58,122 nt of DNA. It comes from a virus. The position numbers were made by a program, and so were the translations under genes. The DNA lies in the IMG/VR virus record IMGVR_UViG_3300027721_000019, positions 1 to 58,122 of that record. One strand, given 5' to 3'. How positions within the stretch are numbered: the stretch's first letter is position 1; every line of letters begins with the position of its first letter. The notes under the pieces were generated by a model that searched no databases, was not told the DNA's origin, and saw only the letters and a program-made list of their open reading frames with translations. Below are positions 1 to 6,371 of the stretch, in pieces.

Positions 1-150
1 CCTTTACTAGGTAGCTTTGGTAGAAACTATCTTGATTATAAATCACGCTATAATTCATCAAAAACATTAAAGCCTTTTCTTTCTGCAGCTACAGAAAAAT
101 TAAAACTTTTTATAGATAAGAACTTGAACTCTTCAAACTCTTATGTATAA
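1..150 (+). CDS. 3' end of an unidentified gene (partial)
   Basis: The window opens inside a reading frame whose last 49 codons run without a stop to a TAA at 148-150. The tail is rich in Lys, Ser and Asn and ends NLNSSNSYV; I recognise no motif. Its last codons overlap the -35 and -10 elements proposed for the gp32 promoter, so it is probably the distal end of a separate upstream transcription unit. Start and identity lie outside the window. Confidence 0.6.
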   Translation, partial: PLLGSFGRNYLDYKSRYNSSKTLKPFLSAATEKLKLFIDKNLNSSNSYV

Positions 151-151
151 T
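124..151 (+). promoter_or_regulatory. sigma70-like promoter for the gp32 block
   Basis: TTGAAC at 124-129 and a perfect TATAAT at 146-151 are separated by 16 bases. Four of six -35 bases match the bacterial consensus. Transcription would start near 158, giving a leader of about 30 bases before gp32. There is no TAAATA late box here, which fits early or middle expression of a replication protein. Confidence 0.55.
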
Positions 152-188
152 ACATACAACATAAACAACCCACAAACCAACACCCATT
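151..188 (+). promoter_or_regulatory. G-free, CA-rich leader of gp32
   Basis: The 38 bases between the -10 box and the gp32 start contain no G at all and are dominated by A and C, so an RNA copy could form almost no secondary structure. No Shine-Dalgarno sequence is present. In T4, gp32 represses its own translation by binding an unstructured stretch of its mRNA leader. A similar autogenous operator is a reasonable inference here but is not shown by sequence alone. Confidence 0.4.
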
Positions 189-1082
189 ATGACATTAACT
201 AAAAACCTATTCGCCGAAATTAAAGCTTCTCTTTCCAATAAGAGTGAAAACTCTTATAAGGACATTATGAAGTTTGAAGCAGGTAAGACTTACCTTGTTC
301 GTCTCGTACCTAATATCAATGAACCTAAGAAGACAATCTACAACTATAAGCATCATAGCTGGAAGAGTCACTCTAATGGTCAGTTTATTACTCTTCTTTG
401 TCCTACTACATACGGAGAAAGCTGCCCTATCGATAATTACGTTATGAAGACGTACAATACCGGTACGGAAGAAGAGAAGAAGAAGCTTGGAGAAATCTCT
501 CGTAAGGAAAGCTGGATGGTAAATGCATACATTATTACCGATCCTACTAATACAGAAAATGAAGGTAAGGTTAAGGTCATTCGTTACGGTAAGGAACTTG
601 CCAAGATTATTAATAGTGCTATTGACGGAGATGATGCCGCTGAGTTCGGCGCTGAGAAGATCTTTGATGTAGCTAACGGTAGCACACTTCGTATTAAGTG
701 TGAGGCTCGTACAGGAGCCGGTACATCTAGGACTTTCGTAACATACGCCTCTTCTAAGTTTGTATCTCCGTCCAAGCTTGATATTTCTGAAGAAAAGAAC
801 AAAGCTATTCATAGCGAAATTCACGATCTTGAGAAGTTTAACAAGACAAAGACAACTGCTGAGCTTCAGAGAGCTCTCGATCAACACTTCTTCTGTATTG
901 AAGATGTAACCTCCACCGAGGTAGTTGATGATGATACGCTCCCGACACCAGTAGCAACATCAGCTGCAAAGAAGGACCCCGCCGTTGAAGCTATCTTTGA
1001 AGGTGTTACTGAGGCCCCTAAGCCTACACCTGCTGTAGATGATACAGATGCAAAACTTAAAGAATTACTTGCTGGACTCTAA
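189..1082 (+). CDS. 32: single-stranded DNA-binding protein, gp32-like
   Basis: This 297-residue protein (T4 gp32 has 301) coats single-stranded DNA during replication, recombination and repair. An N-terminal basic segment is followed by the OB-fold core, including EAGKTYLVRLVPNI near residues 30-43 and NEGKVKVIRYGKEL further on, both typical of the family. The zinc loop is partly kept: H55/H56, C71 and C79 align with T4 His64, Cys77 and Cys87, but the fourth ligand (T4 Cys90) is Asp82 here. The acidic C-terminus ending DAKLKELLAGL matches the tail that recruits partner proteins in T4. The gene heads a block with folE2 and the sliding clamp, and is rich in AAG lysine codons like the capsid genes, which suggests high expression. 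Identification rests on motif and layout. Confidence 0.9.
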   Translation: MTLTKNLFAEIKASLSNKSENSYKDIMKFEAGKTYLVRLVPNINEPKKTIYNYKHHSWKSHSNGQFITLLCPTTYGESCPIDNYVMKTYNTGTEEEKKKLGEISRKESWMVNAYIITDPTNTENEGKVKVIRYGKELAKIINSAIDGDDAAEFGAEKIFDVANGSTLRIKCEARTGAGTSRTFVTYASSKFVSPSKLDISEEKNKAIHSEIHDLEKFNKTKTTAELQRALDQHFFCIEDVTSTEVVDDDTLPTPVATSAAKKDPAVEAIFEGVTEAPKPTPAVDDTDAKLKELLAGL

Positions 1083-1107
1083 AATATTAACCACTATACT
1101 CAAATTT

Positions 1108-1941
1108 ATGCCTAGAATCAAAACTAACGCCGATATCCCCGACATTCAGAATACTGTTGACGGGTTCCCTAAGAAGTACATCCCTAAGGTTGGTACTCGC
1201 GATGCAACACTGCCAGTTAAGATCATCCGTAAGGATGGCACTGTTAACGAAGGCTCAGGTAAGTTCAGTATGTATACCGATCTTACTTCAGAGAACAAAG
1301 GTACGAACATGAGTCGTTATCGTATCCTCATTGAAGAAGTTATTGCTAAGGACGGTTACTTTGTTCATGAAGTTGTTAAGGATCTTCTTCATGAGTGTAA
1401 GTCACGCTTGAAGTCTGATAATGCTTATGTTAAGATTAAGTTTGATTACTTCCTCAAGCGTCTTGCCCCTGTATCCAAGATCGAGTCTCATATGGACTAT
1501 CGTGCTAATATGGAAGGCCGTCTTGTTAATGGTAAGGAAAGGCTCTATCTAACCGTTCACGTTATGTATGCCTCTCTTTGCCCTTGCTCAAAGGAGATTA
1601 GTGACTACGGTGCACACAATCAGCGTTCAGTTGCTGATGTTACTGTAGAGATTGATGAGTCTAAGGGTATTATGTGGATCGAAGATATTATCGATATTGT
1701 CGAGAAGAGTTCTTCAGCACCAATTATTAATGCTCTTAAGCGAGTTGATGAGGCTTATCAGACTGAACTTATGTATGAAAACCCAGTCTTCGTTGAGGAT
1801 ATGGTTCGTAAGGTAGCTGTTGAGCTTGATAAGGAGCTTGATAATCGTATCAAGGACTACTCAGTAGTTGTTAATCACTATGAGTCAATTCATACAGCAG
1901 TTGCCGTAGCCGTTATTAATGCAGGTAGGGAGCTGAAGTAA
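1108..1941 (+). CDS. folE2: GTP cyclohydrolase FolE2 (type IB)
   Basis: FolE2 enzymes convert GTP to 7,8-dihydroneopterin triphosphate, the first step of folate synthesis and of 7-deazaguanine (queuosine, preQ0) synthesis. The 277-residue product has the family signature SLCPCSKEISDYGAHNQRS at residues 156-174, with catalytic-region C158/C160 and H170, then DEAYQTELMYENPVFVED near 214-231 and ESIH at 259-262. I chose the ATG at 1108 because the protein begins MPRIKTNADIPDIQN as a FolE2 should. An in-frame ATG at 1039 would add 23 residues encoded inside gp32. It lies 25 bases after gp32 without a terminator, so the two are probably co-transcribed, and it shares gp32's AAG-rich codon use. In a phage this may feed a 7-deazaguanine DNA modification or host folate supply; no queC, queD or queE partner is in the window. 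Confidence 0.93.
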   Translation: MPRIKTNADIPDIQNTVDGFPKKYIPKVGTRDATLPVKIIRKDGTVNEGSGKFSMYTDLTSENKGTNMSRYRILIEEVIAKDGYFVHEVVKDLLHECKSRLKSDNAYVKIKFDYFLKRLAPVSKIESHMDYRANMEGRLVNGKERLYLTVHVMYASLCPCSKEISDYGAHNQRSVADVTVEIDESKGIMWIEDIIDIVEKSSSAPIINALKRVDEAYQTELMYENPVFVEDMVRKVAVELDKELDNRIKDYSVVVNHYESIHTAVAVAVINAGRELK

Positions 1942-1945
1942 AAAT

Positions 1946-2455
1946 ATGGCCGTTTCTGAAGAACAATTAGCAGCGGCCATAATGGCCAAAATTACAGGTA
2001 ACAATCTTAAAATGATTGATGAGAGTTCGCTATCCCCGGTAACCCCGGGGATGCAATCTAATAGACTCGATCCAATGAGTTTTGTTAAACAGAATATTCC
2101 AGCAGCTTCAGGCCCTACACCTCAACAGTTACGAGAAATTGATGCTCTTAATAAGAGAGCTGCTGAGTTGTATCCGCTACCACAGGCTGATTTAACACCT
2201 ATTCCACAACTACCAGCATTAATACCTGATACACCCTCGCCTGGTGCTGTTAATTTACCGCATATTACTGCACCAACAGTAGTACCTCAGCCTACATCTA
2301 TCACTCTATCTGATTCAATTCTTACACGTGAAGATATTGTATCAATTAGATCACAGTTAGAAAAGACAAACGCTACATTGACAAAAATGTCCGGGATGCT
2401 TGGAAAAGTATTTGCATCTTTTACAGAAAAGAGTAAACTTAAGGACAGTGACTAA
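1946..2455 (+). CDS. Pro-rich hypothetical protein
   Basis: I do not recognise this 169-residue protein. Residues about 30-120 are low in complexity and rich in Pro, Thr and Leu (for example PIPQLPALIPDTPSPGAV), suggesting an extended linker. The last 45 residues look like one amphipathic helix (TREDIVSIRSQLEKTNATL). It begins 4 bases after folE2 and its end overlaps the proposed GTG start of the sliding clamp by 8 bases, so it is translationally linked to the replication block. A tethering or scaffold role around the clamp is possible from position only. A GC-rich hairpin lies inside the coding sequence at 2032-2052. Confidence 0.75.
   Translation: MAVSEEQLAAAIMAKITGNNLKMIDESSLSPVTPGMQSNRLDPMSFVKQNIPAASGPTPQQLREIDALNKRAAELYPLPQADLTPIPQLPALIPDTPSPGAVNLPHITAPTVVPQPTSITLSDSILTREDIVSIRSQLEKTNATLTKMSGMLGKVFASFTEKSKLKDSD
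2032..2052 (+). other. intragenic GC-rich hairpin
   Basis: ATCCCCGG at 2032-2039 and CCGGGGAT at 2045-2052 form a perfect 8-base-pair stem with a 5-base loop. It lies inside a coding sequence and has no T-run after it, so it is not an intrinsic terminator. It could pause translation or stabilise mRNA, or be chance. Confidence 0.5.
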
Positions 2456-3185
2456 GACAATTACAGTTAATAAAGAACTTTTTGTTCAGAAGTTTTTATT
2501 ACCAATAAGTAAATTAGCAGATAATATATCTCTAATACCTGAAGGTAAAGAACTATACGCCGTCTGTTCCTCCCAGGATGGCAGTATAGTTCTACTTGCC
2601 TCATTAACTCTCGATTTACCTATCGAAGGTTTAGTTAAGATTAACCTACCTGATGTAAAAAAGTTTGTAAGATTACTTGAATGTATTGAAGATAGTTATA
2701 TCGAACTAACTATTGAAGATAATCATATAAAGTATCATACGCCAAGCTTTAAGTTTAATTACTATTTACTTGAAGATAGCTACATGCAGAGGTGCCCTGT
2801 TAACCCTACAAAGATAAAGACATTAAAATACGATTCAGGATTTATACTTCCTAATATCAAGTTTAATGAAATTCTTAAAGGTAGCTCTATAGCTACTGAC
2901 TCCGATAAGCTTTATTTTTATACTAAAAACGATGAAGTGTATGCTGAGTTAAATGATTACGAAAGACAGAACATTAACAATCTTACTTACCTAGTAACAG
3001 ATAAATTTGTTGGTGAGCCTATTAAAAATGCTCTTCCGCTTAATCTTGAAAACGTACGTATGCTGGCAGGACTTAAGGCAGCAAATATTTCGGTAAAAAT
3101 TAACAATACCTTAAAGGTAACTCTTTTTGAAGTAACAGACCAAAATGTAAATATAAAGTTTGTTATATCAGCACTTGTAAAATAA
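2448..3185 (+). CDS. 45: sliding clamp, gp45-like
   Basis: The product (245 residues from the GTG at 2448; T4 gp45 has 228) has the alternating strand pattern of a processivity clamp. Two related halves can be made out: an N-terminal half with KELFVQKFLLPISKLADNIS and a C-terminal half opening near FILPNIKFNEILKGSSIATD. Clamps hold the polymerase on DNA, and in T4 gp45 also activates late transcription. I prefer the GTG at 2448 (overlap of 8 bases with the previous gene). The ATG at 2400 would add 16 residues that merely re-read the upstream gene in another frame. Support is the gene neighbourhood, the length and the presence of a gp44 clamp loader at 17667-18581; sequence similarity in this family is weak. 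Confidence 0.68.
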   Translation: MTKTITVNKELFVQKFLLPISKLADNISLIPEGKELYAVCSSQDGSIVLLASLTLDLPIEGLVKINLPDVKKFVRLLECIEDSYIELTIEDNHIKYHTPSFKFNYYLLEDSYMQRCPVNPTKIKTLKYDSGFILPNIKFNEILKGSSIATDSDKLYFYTKNDEVYAELNDYERQNINNLTYLVTDKFVGEPIKNALPLNLENVRMLAGLKAANISVKINNTLKVTLFEVTDQNVNIKFVISALVK

Positions 3186-3210
3186 AGAGTATAGGTATAA
3201 ATTACTTTAT

Positions 3211-3558
3211 ATGTCAAACAAACTAACTACCCTAGGTTATACTCTTAAGAGGCTCCGTGATAGCGGATACTATGCACATAGACTTTTTACTGAGTATGGT
3301 GAAATAGATCCCCGAGCCTGGACAATTGTTATTGACCCAGGTGTAGCTTCTATTTTTTGTACTTGTTATATTAACGATCCATATATCGGAGAATCGTATT
3401 TTGAATTGTTTGACGGAGGTCAGTTTATACCTGGTAGATTGAAGCTCAAGACTAGCTCTCACGAGGTATTAGTTGAACATCTTGTTAAGTTTGGTATTAA
3501 CAATAAGGCACCTAATTATAATAAAAAGATACAGACAAGTTCTTTACAGGGAAAGTAA
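3211..3558 (+). CDS. conserved hypothetical protein
   Basis: This 115-residue protein has no motif I can assign to a function. Its first two thirds look like a compact domain (TLKRLRDSGYYAHRLFTEYG, then DPRAWTIVIDPGVASIFCTC) and the C-terminus is basic and probably flexible. It sits between the sliding clamp and the terminase genes, 25 bases after the clamp and just before a TAAATA box. It may be the last gene of the replication block rather than a virion protein. Confidence 0.7.
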   Translation: MSNKLTTLGYTLKRLRDSGYYAHRLFTEYGEIDPRAWTIVIDPGVASIFCTCYINDPYIGESYFELFDGGQFIPGRLKLKTSSHEVLVEHLVKFGINNKAPNYNKKIQTSSLQGK

Positions 3559-3564
3559 TAAATA
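3558..3564 (+). promoter_or_regulatory. late-promoter box (ATAAATA)
   Basis: TAATAAATA at 3556-3564 ends 7 bases before the start at 3572. The core matches the T4 late promoter TATAAATA, which lies 6-13 bases upstream of the transcript start. By that rule the mRNA would begin about 2 bases before the ATG. Confidence 0.6.
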
Positions 3565-3571
3565 TCTATGT

Positions 3572-3949
3572 ATGTCTACTGAAGACAAAAATAAAAAAAA
3601 GTCTGTAAAAAGAAAACCTTCTAAGAAAACATCGTCAGCAAAGCTAAGTGCAACAAATATAGAGCAAGGACTTCCACCTATAGAAAAAAATCTACAGGTG
3701 GAGGAAGTAATAAAGCAGGCCTTTTTACGTTTTTATGATAGTGCTTCTGTACGAAGCTCTAAAGTAAAAGATCTTGAGCATTTAGATCATATAGCTGAAG
3801 AGTATTTAAATTCTTATATGATTTTAGGTTACGATATAAACGGTGAAAAAGTTTCTATTATGCATGCTGAAAATCCGCACGATAGAGACGCCTTAGTTGA
3901 ACACTTACGTACAACATTACTTAACATACTCGGTACAAACGAACGTTAA
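3572..3949 (+). CDS. hypothetical protein upstream of terminase
   Basis: The product has 125 residues from the ATG at 3572. The open frame extends back to 3473, but that would overlap the preceding gene and skip the TAAATA box, so I reject the longer start. Residues 1-30 are very basic (KNKKKSVKRKPSKKTSSAK) and likely disordered. The rest looks helical (VEEVIKQAFLRFYDSAS, LVEHLRTTLLNILGTNER). The position directly before gp17 is where T4 has gp16, but a better gp16 candidate lies at 19280. A DNA-binding role is possible from the charge. Confidence 0.7.
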   Translation: MSTEDKNKKKSVKRKPSKKTSSAKLSATNIEQGLPPIEKNLQVEEVIKQAFLRFYDSASVRSSKVKDLEHLDHIAEEYLNSYMILGYDINGEKVSIMHAENPHDRDALVEHLRTTLLNILGTNER

Positions 3950-3972
3950 TTGATTTAAGTACTACCCGTGCC

Positions 3973-3979
3973 TTAAATA
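3973..3979 (+). promoter_or_regulatory. late-promoter box (TTAAATA)
   Basis: The box ends 6 bases before the gp17 start at 3986, which places the predicted transcript start within one base of the ATG. Confidence 0.55.
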
Positions 3980-3985
3980 AATCGC

Positions 3986-5743
3986 ATGGAAGATGATATC
4001 ATTGAAAATCCTATAGATGAAAAACAATACTATAGAGGGGATAAAAATGTACCAAAGGAAGATGCCCAGTTTGAATGGACACCTAAGATGGTTAAGGAGA
4101 TTAAAAAGTGTAGAGAGGATATCGTACACTTCGCCGAAAGCCATTTTTATATTGTAGAAGCAGATCGAGGTAAGCAAAAGATATCTCTTTATAAAGCACA
4201 GAAACGTGTATTAAAGAGTTTAGCAGATAACAGGTTTGTTAGTGTACTTGCAAGTAGACAGGTGGGAAAAACAACTGTAACCACTATCTACGCTCTTTGG
4301 AACACTTGCTTCTTTGATGATAAGCGTGTTATTATCGTAGCTAATAAAGAGAACACTGCTATTACAATTTTTAAAAAAATCCGTCTAGCATATGAAATGT
4401 TACCTAACTATTTAAAGCCAGGCGTTAAAGAGTATGGTAAAACAGGGGTAACGTTTGCTAATGGTTCAAGCATCGGTATCAGTACAACAACGTCAACAGC
4501 AGCAAGAGGTGATACTGCTAATATTTTGTGTATTGACGAAGCTGCGTTTATTGAGCCAAATTTCATGGAGGAATTTTGGAAATCTGTTATCCCGATTATT
4601 TCATCTGGTAAAACAACAAAGATTTTCATGGTTAGTACACCAAACGGTACCGGTAATAAATTTTACGAAATCTATTCAGGGGCTGAAAAAGGTGCTAACG
4701 AGTGGAAAGCTGAACGTATTGATTGGTGGGATGTTCCCGGTAGAGGAGAAAAATGGCGTAAAAAAATGGTCGGTGCTTTAGGCTCAGATGAGGCTTTCCA
4801 ACAAGAATTTGGTAATACCTTTTTAGATCCGTATAACTCTGCTGTAGGAGCTTCTGTTATTGAAAGATTTAAAGAGCAAAAAAAGAACGCTATCTGGAAT
4901 GCTGAAGACGGACATTACAAAGTATACGAAGCCCCTGACCCTAATAAGCTTTATGTAATAGGTGTTGACGTGGGCGAAGGTATCGGAAGAGCAGCAACAG
5001 TATCACAAGTATTAGATATAACCGATCTAAAAGAGATAAAACAGGTTGCTGTTTTTGGTACAAATGTTATTGAGCCTTATCACTATTCTAATAAGCTTGT
5101 TGCTCTAGCAAGTCAATGGGGCAATCCTCCTCTATTAGTTGAAAGAAATAATTGCGGAGGTCAAATTATTGATAATTTATTTCATAAACATTTTTATGAA
5201 AAAATAGTTAGTTGCTCAAAATTAGCTAACACAGGTTCTTTTTCTAATACTAGACATTTAGGTATCTTAAGTCATAACAATCTTAGGTTTGCCGGCGTAG
5301 CTAATATGCGTTATTGGGTTAATTTCCTTCAAGTTGTTCACGTTAATGATATGGACACTATTAAAGAACTTGAAACTTTTATTAGATATCCAAACGGTAC
5401 ATATAGAAAAAAGAACGACAATTTTTATGATGATCGTGTTATGGCATTAGTTTGGGGATTATTTGCTTTAGAGCCAGATATTTGTCAGCAATATTTTCAA
5501 GTTGATGAAGTCGATGAGCAAAATAAGCCGTTAAAGCTCTCTAAAATGTATTACGATGATGTTGATCCTAAACAATACACACTCAGAGAATTGACCGTAA
5601 CTAGTAATGTTACAAATATAGGAGGAGAAATAACAGAAAAATACGTACCTTTAATGACTGAAGCCGATTATAATAAAGCTCTAGATAGAGAAGATTACTA
5701 TGATCTATTAAATAATGGTTGGAAGACTCTTCATAATTCATGA
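3986..5743 (+). CDS. 17: terminase large subunit, gp17-like
   Basis: This 585-residue motor packages DNA into the prohead and cuts concatemers. The ATPase domain shows Walker A SRQVGKTT at residues 90-97, Walker B ILCIDEAA at 180-187 with D184 and E185, and a coupling motif MVSTPNGTG at 215-223. The C-terminal RNase H-like nuclease has the expected acidic triad: D328 in VIGVDVGE, E386 in LLVERNN and D482/D483 in FYDDRVMALVW. T4 gp17 is 610 residues with the same order. The stop overlaps the next start as ATGA, so translation of the downstream gene is probably coupled. The small subunit partner is likely the product of 19280-19777. Confidence 0.96.
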   Translation: MEDDIIENPIDEKQYYRGDKNVPKEDAQFEWTPKMVKEIKKCREDIVHFAESHFYIVEADRGKQKISLYKAQKRVLKSLADNRFVSVLASRQVGKTTVTTIYALWNTCFFDDKRVIIVANKENTAITIFKKIRLAYEMLPNYLKPGVKEYGKTGVTFANGSSIGISTTTSTAARGDTANILCIDEAAFIEPNFMEEFWKSVIPIISSGKTTKIFMVSTPNGTGNKFYEIYSGAEKGANEWKAERIDWWDVPGRGEKWRKKMVGALGSDEAFQQEFGNTFLDPYNSAVGASVIERFKEQKKNAIWNAEDGHYKVYEAPDPNKLYVIGVDVGEGIGRAATVSQVLDITDLKEIKQVAVFGTNVIEPYHYSNKLVALASQWGNPPLLVERNNCGGQIIDNLFHKHFYEKIVSCSKLANTGSFSNTRHLGILSHNNLRFAGVANMRYWVNFLQVVHVNDMDTIKELETFIRYPNGTYRKKNDNFYDDRVMALVWGLFALEPDICQQYFQVDEVDEQNKPLKLSKMYYDDVDPKQYTLRELTVTSNVTNIGGEITEKYVPLMTEADYNKALDREDYYDLLNNGWKTLHNS

Positions 5744-6333
5744 CAACAACTATTAATCCAACTCAACAATCTATTCTTAATAGAGCAAGTAAAGATAAAT
5801 TTTTACTAGTTTTAAATTTACCTACAATTTTAAAAAAACGAGCTCTTACCGATAACACTATTAAGTTAGATCCTTTAGAAATAAGTGTACATGGAACAAT
5901 TGTCCCTGCTATAACGGTCCCACCTGTGGAAGTTCGTTTTGGTGGTCAATCACATCATGTATCAGGGTATAGTCGCCCAAGCTACCCTCCATTAGATGTT
6001 AGCTTTATTGTTGATAATCAATTTAAGAATTATCAATTACTTTGGAAGTGGTTAGCTATTCAAAATTCCCCTTTAGGTAGTTATTACTCAGGTACCGACC
6101 CGAAGTATCAAACTTACAAAGATTTAATTCAAACAGGTGTAATTGCCGAGTATAGTGTTAATTTATCTATTTTTGGTTTAGATGAATATAATAAAAAAAT
6201 AATCGAATTTAAATATTATAATGCATTTGTAACTAGTTTAGGAGCTATAACATATAGCTATAGAGATTCTGATTTAATAGAATCTACCGCTCAATTTCAA
6301 TTTACTCAGTTAGATATTAATATTTTAGACTAA
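5740..6333 (+). CDS. tail tube-like protein
   Basis: The 197-residue product resembles the gp19 tube family in pattern: a basic N-terminal segment, then paired strands (VEVRFGGQSHHVSGYSRPS, PLDVSFIVDNQFKNYQLLWK) and a C-terminal strand pair ending FQFTQLDINIL. It is translationally coupled to gp17 by a 4-base overlap and precedes the sheath gene. A second, more typical gp19 follows the sheath at 8478, so this may be a tail terminator, tube-end or baseplate tube protein rather than the main tube subunit. Confidence 0.65.
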   Translation: MTTTINPTQQSILNRASKDKFLLVLNLPTILKKRALTDNTIKLDPLEISVHGTIVPAITVPPVEVRFGGQSHHVSGYSRPSYPPLDVSFIVDNQFKNYQLLWKWLAIQNSPLGSYYSGTDPKYQTYKDLIQTGVIAEYSVNLSIFGLDEYNKKIIEFKYYNAFVTSLGAITYSYRDSDLIESTAQFQFTQLDINILD

Positions 6334-6351
6334 AAAATTCGCCCAAAAAAC

Positions 6352-6358
6352 ATAAATA
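6352..6358 (+). promoter_or_regulatory. late-promoter box (ATAAATA)
   Basis: The box ends 13 bases before the sheath start at 6372, one of the longer spacings in the window. A leader of about 8 bases is predicted. Confidence 0.6.
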
Positions 6359-6371
6359 ATAATATAACAAT

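Noticed and set aside
207-887. Long minus-strand open frame opposite gp32
   Set aside because: It is a shadow of the gp32 coding frame with no family features and no promoter.
1039-1107. Upstream in-frame ATG that would lengthen FolE2 by 23 residues
   Set aside because: It lies inside gp32, and the FolE2 family begins at the later methionine.
2400-2447. ATG start that would lengthen the sliding clamp by 16 residues
   Set aside because: The extra residues re-read the end of the upstream gene in another frame; the GTG at 2448 gives a normal clamp N-terminus.
3572-3949. Small terminase subunit gp16 at the T4 position
   Set aside because: The sequence lacks the helical hairpin and late motif of gp16, which are present at 19280-19777.
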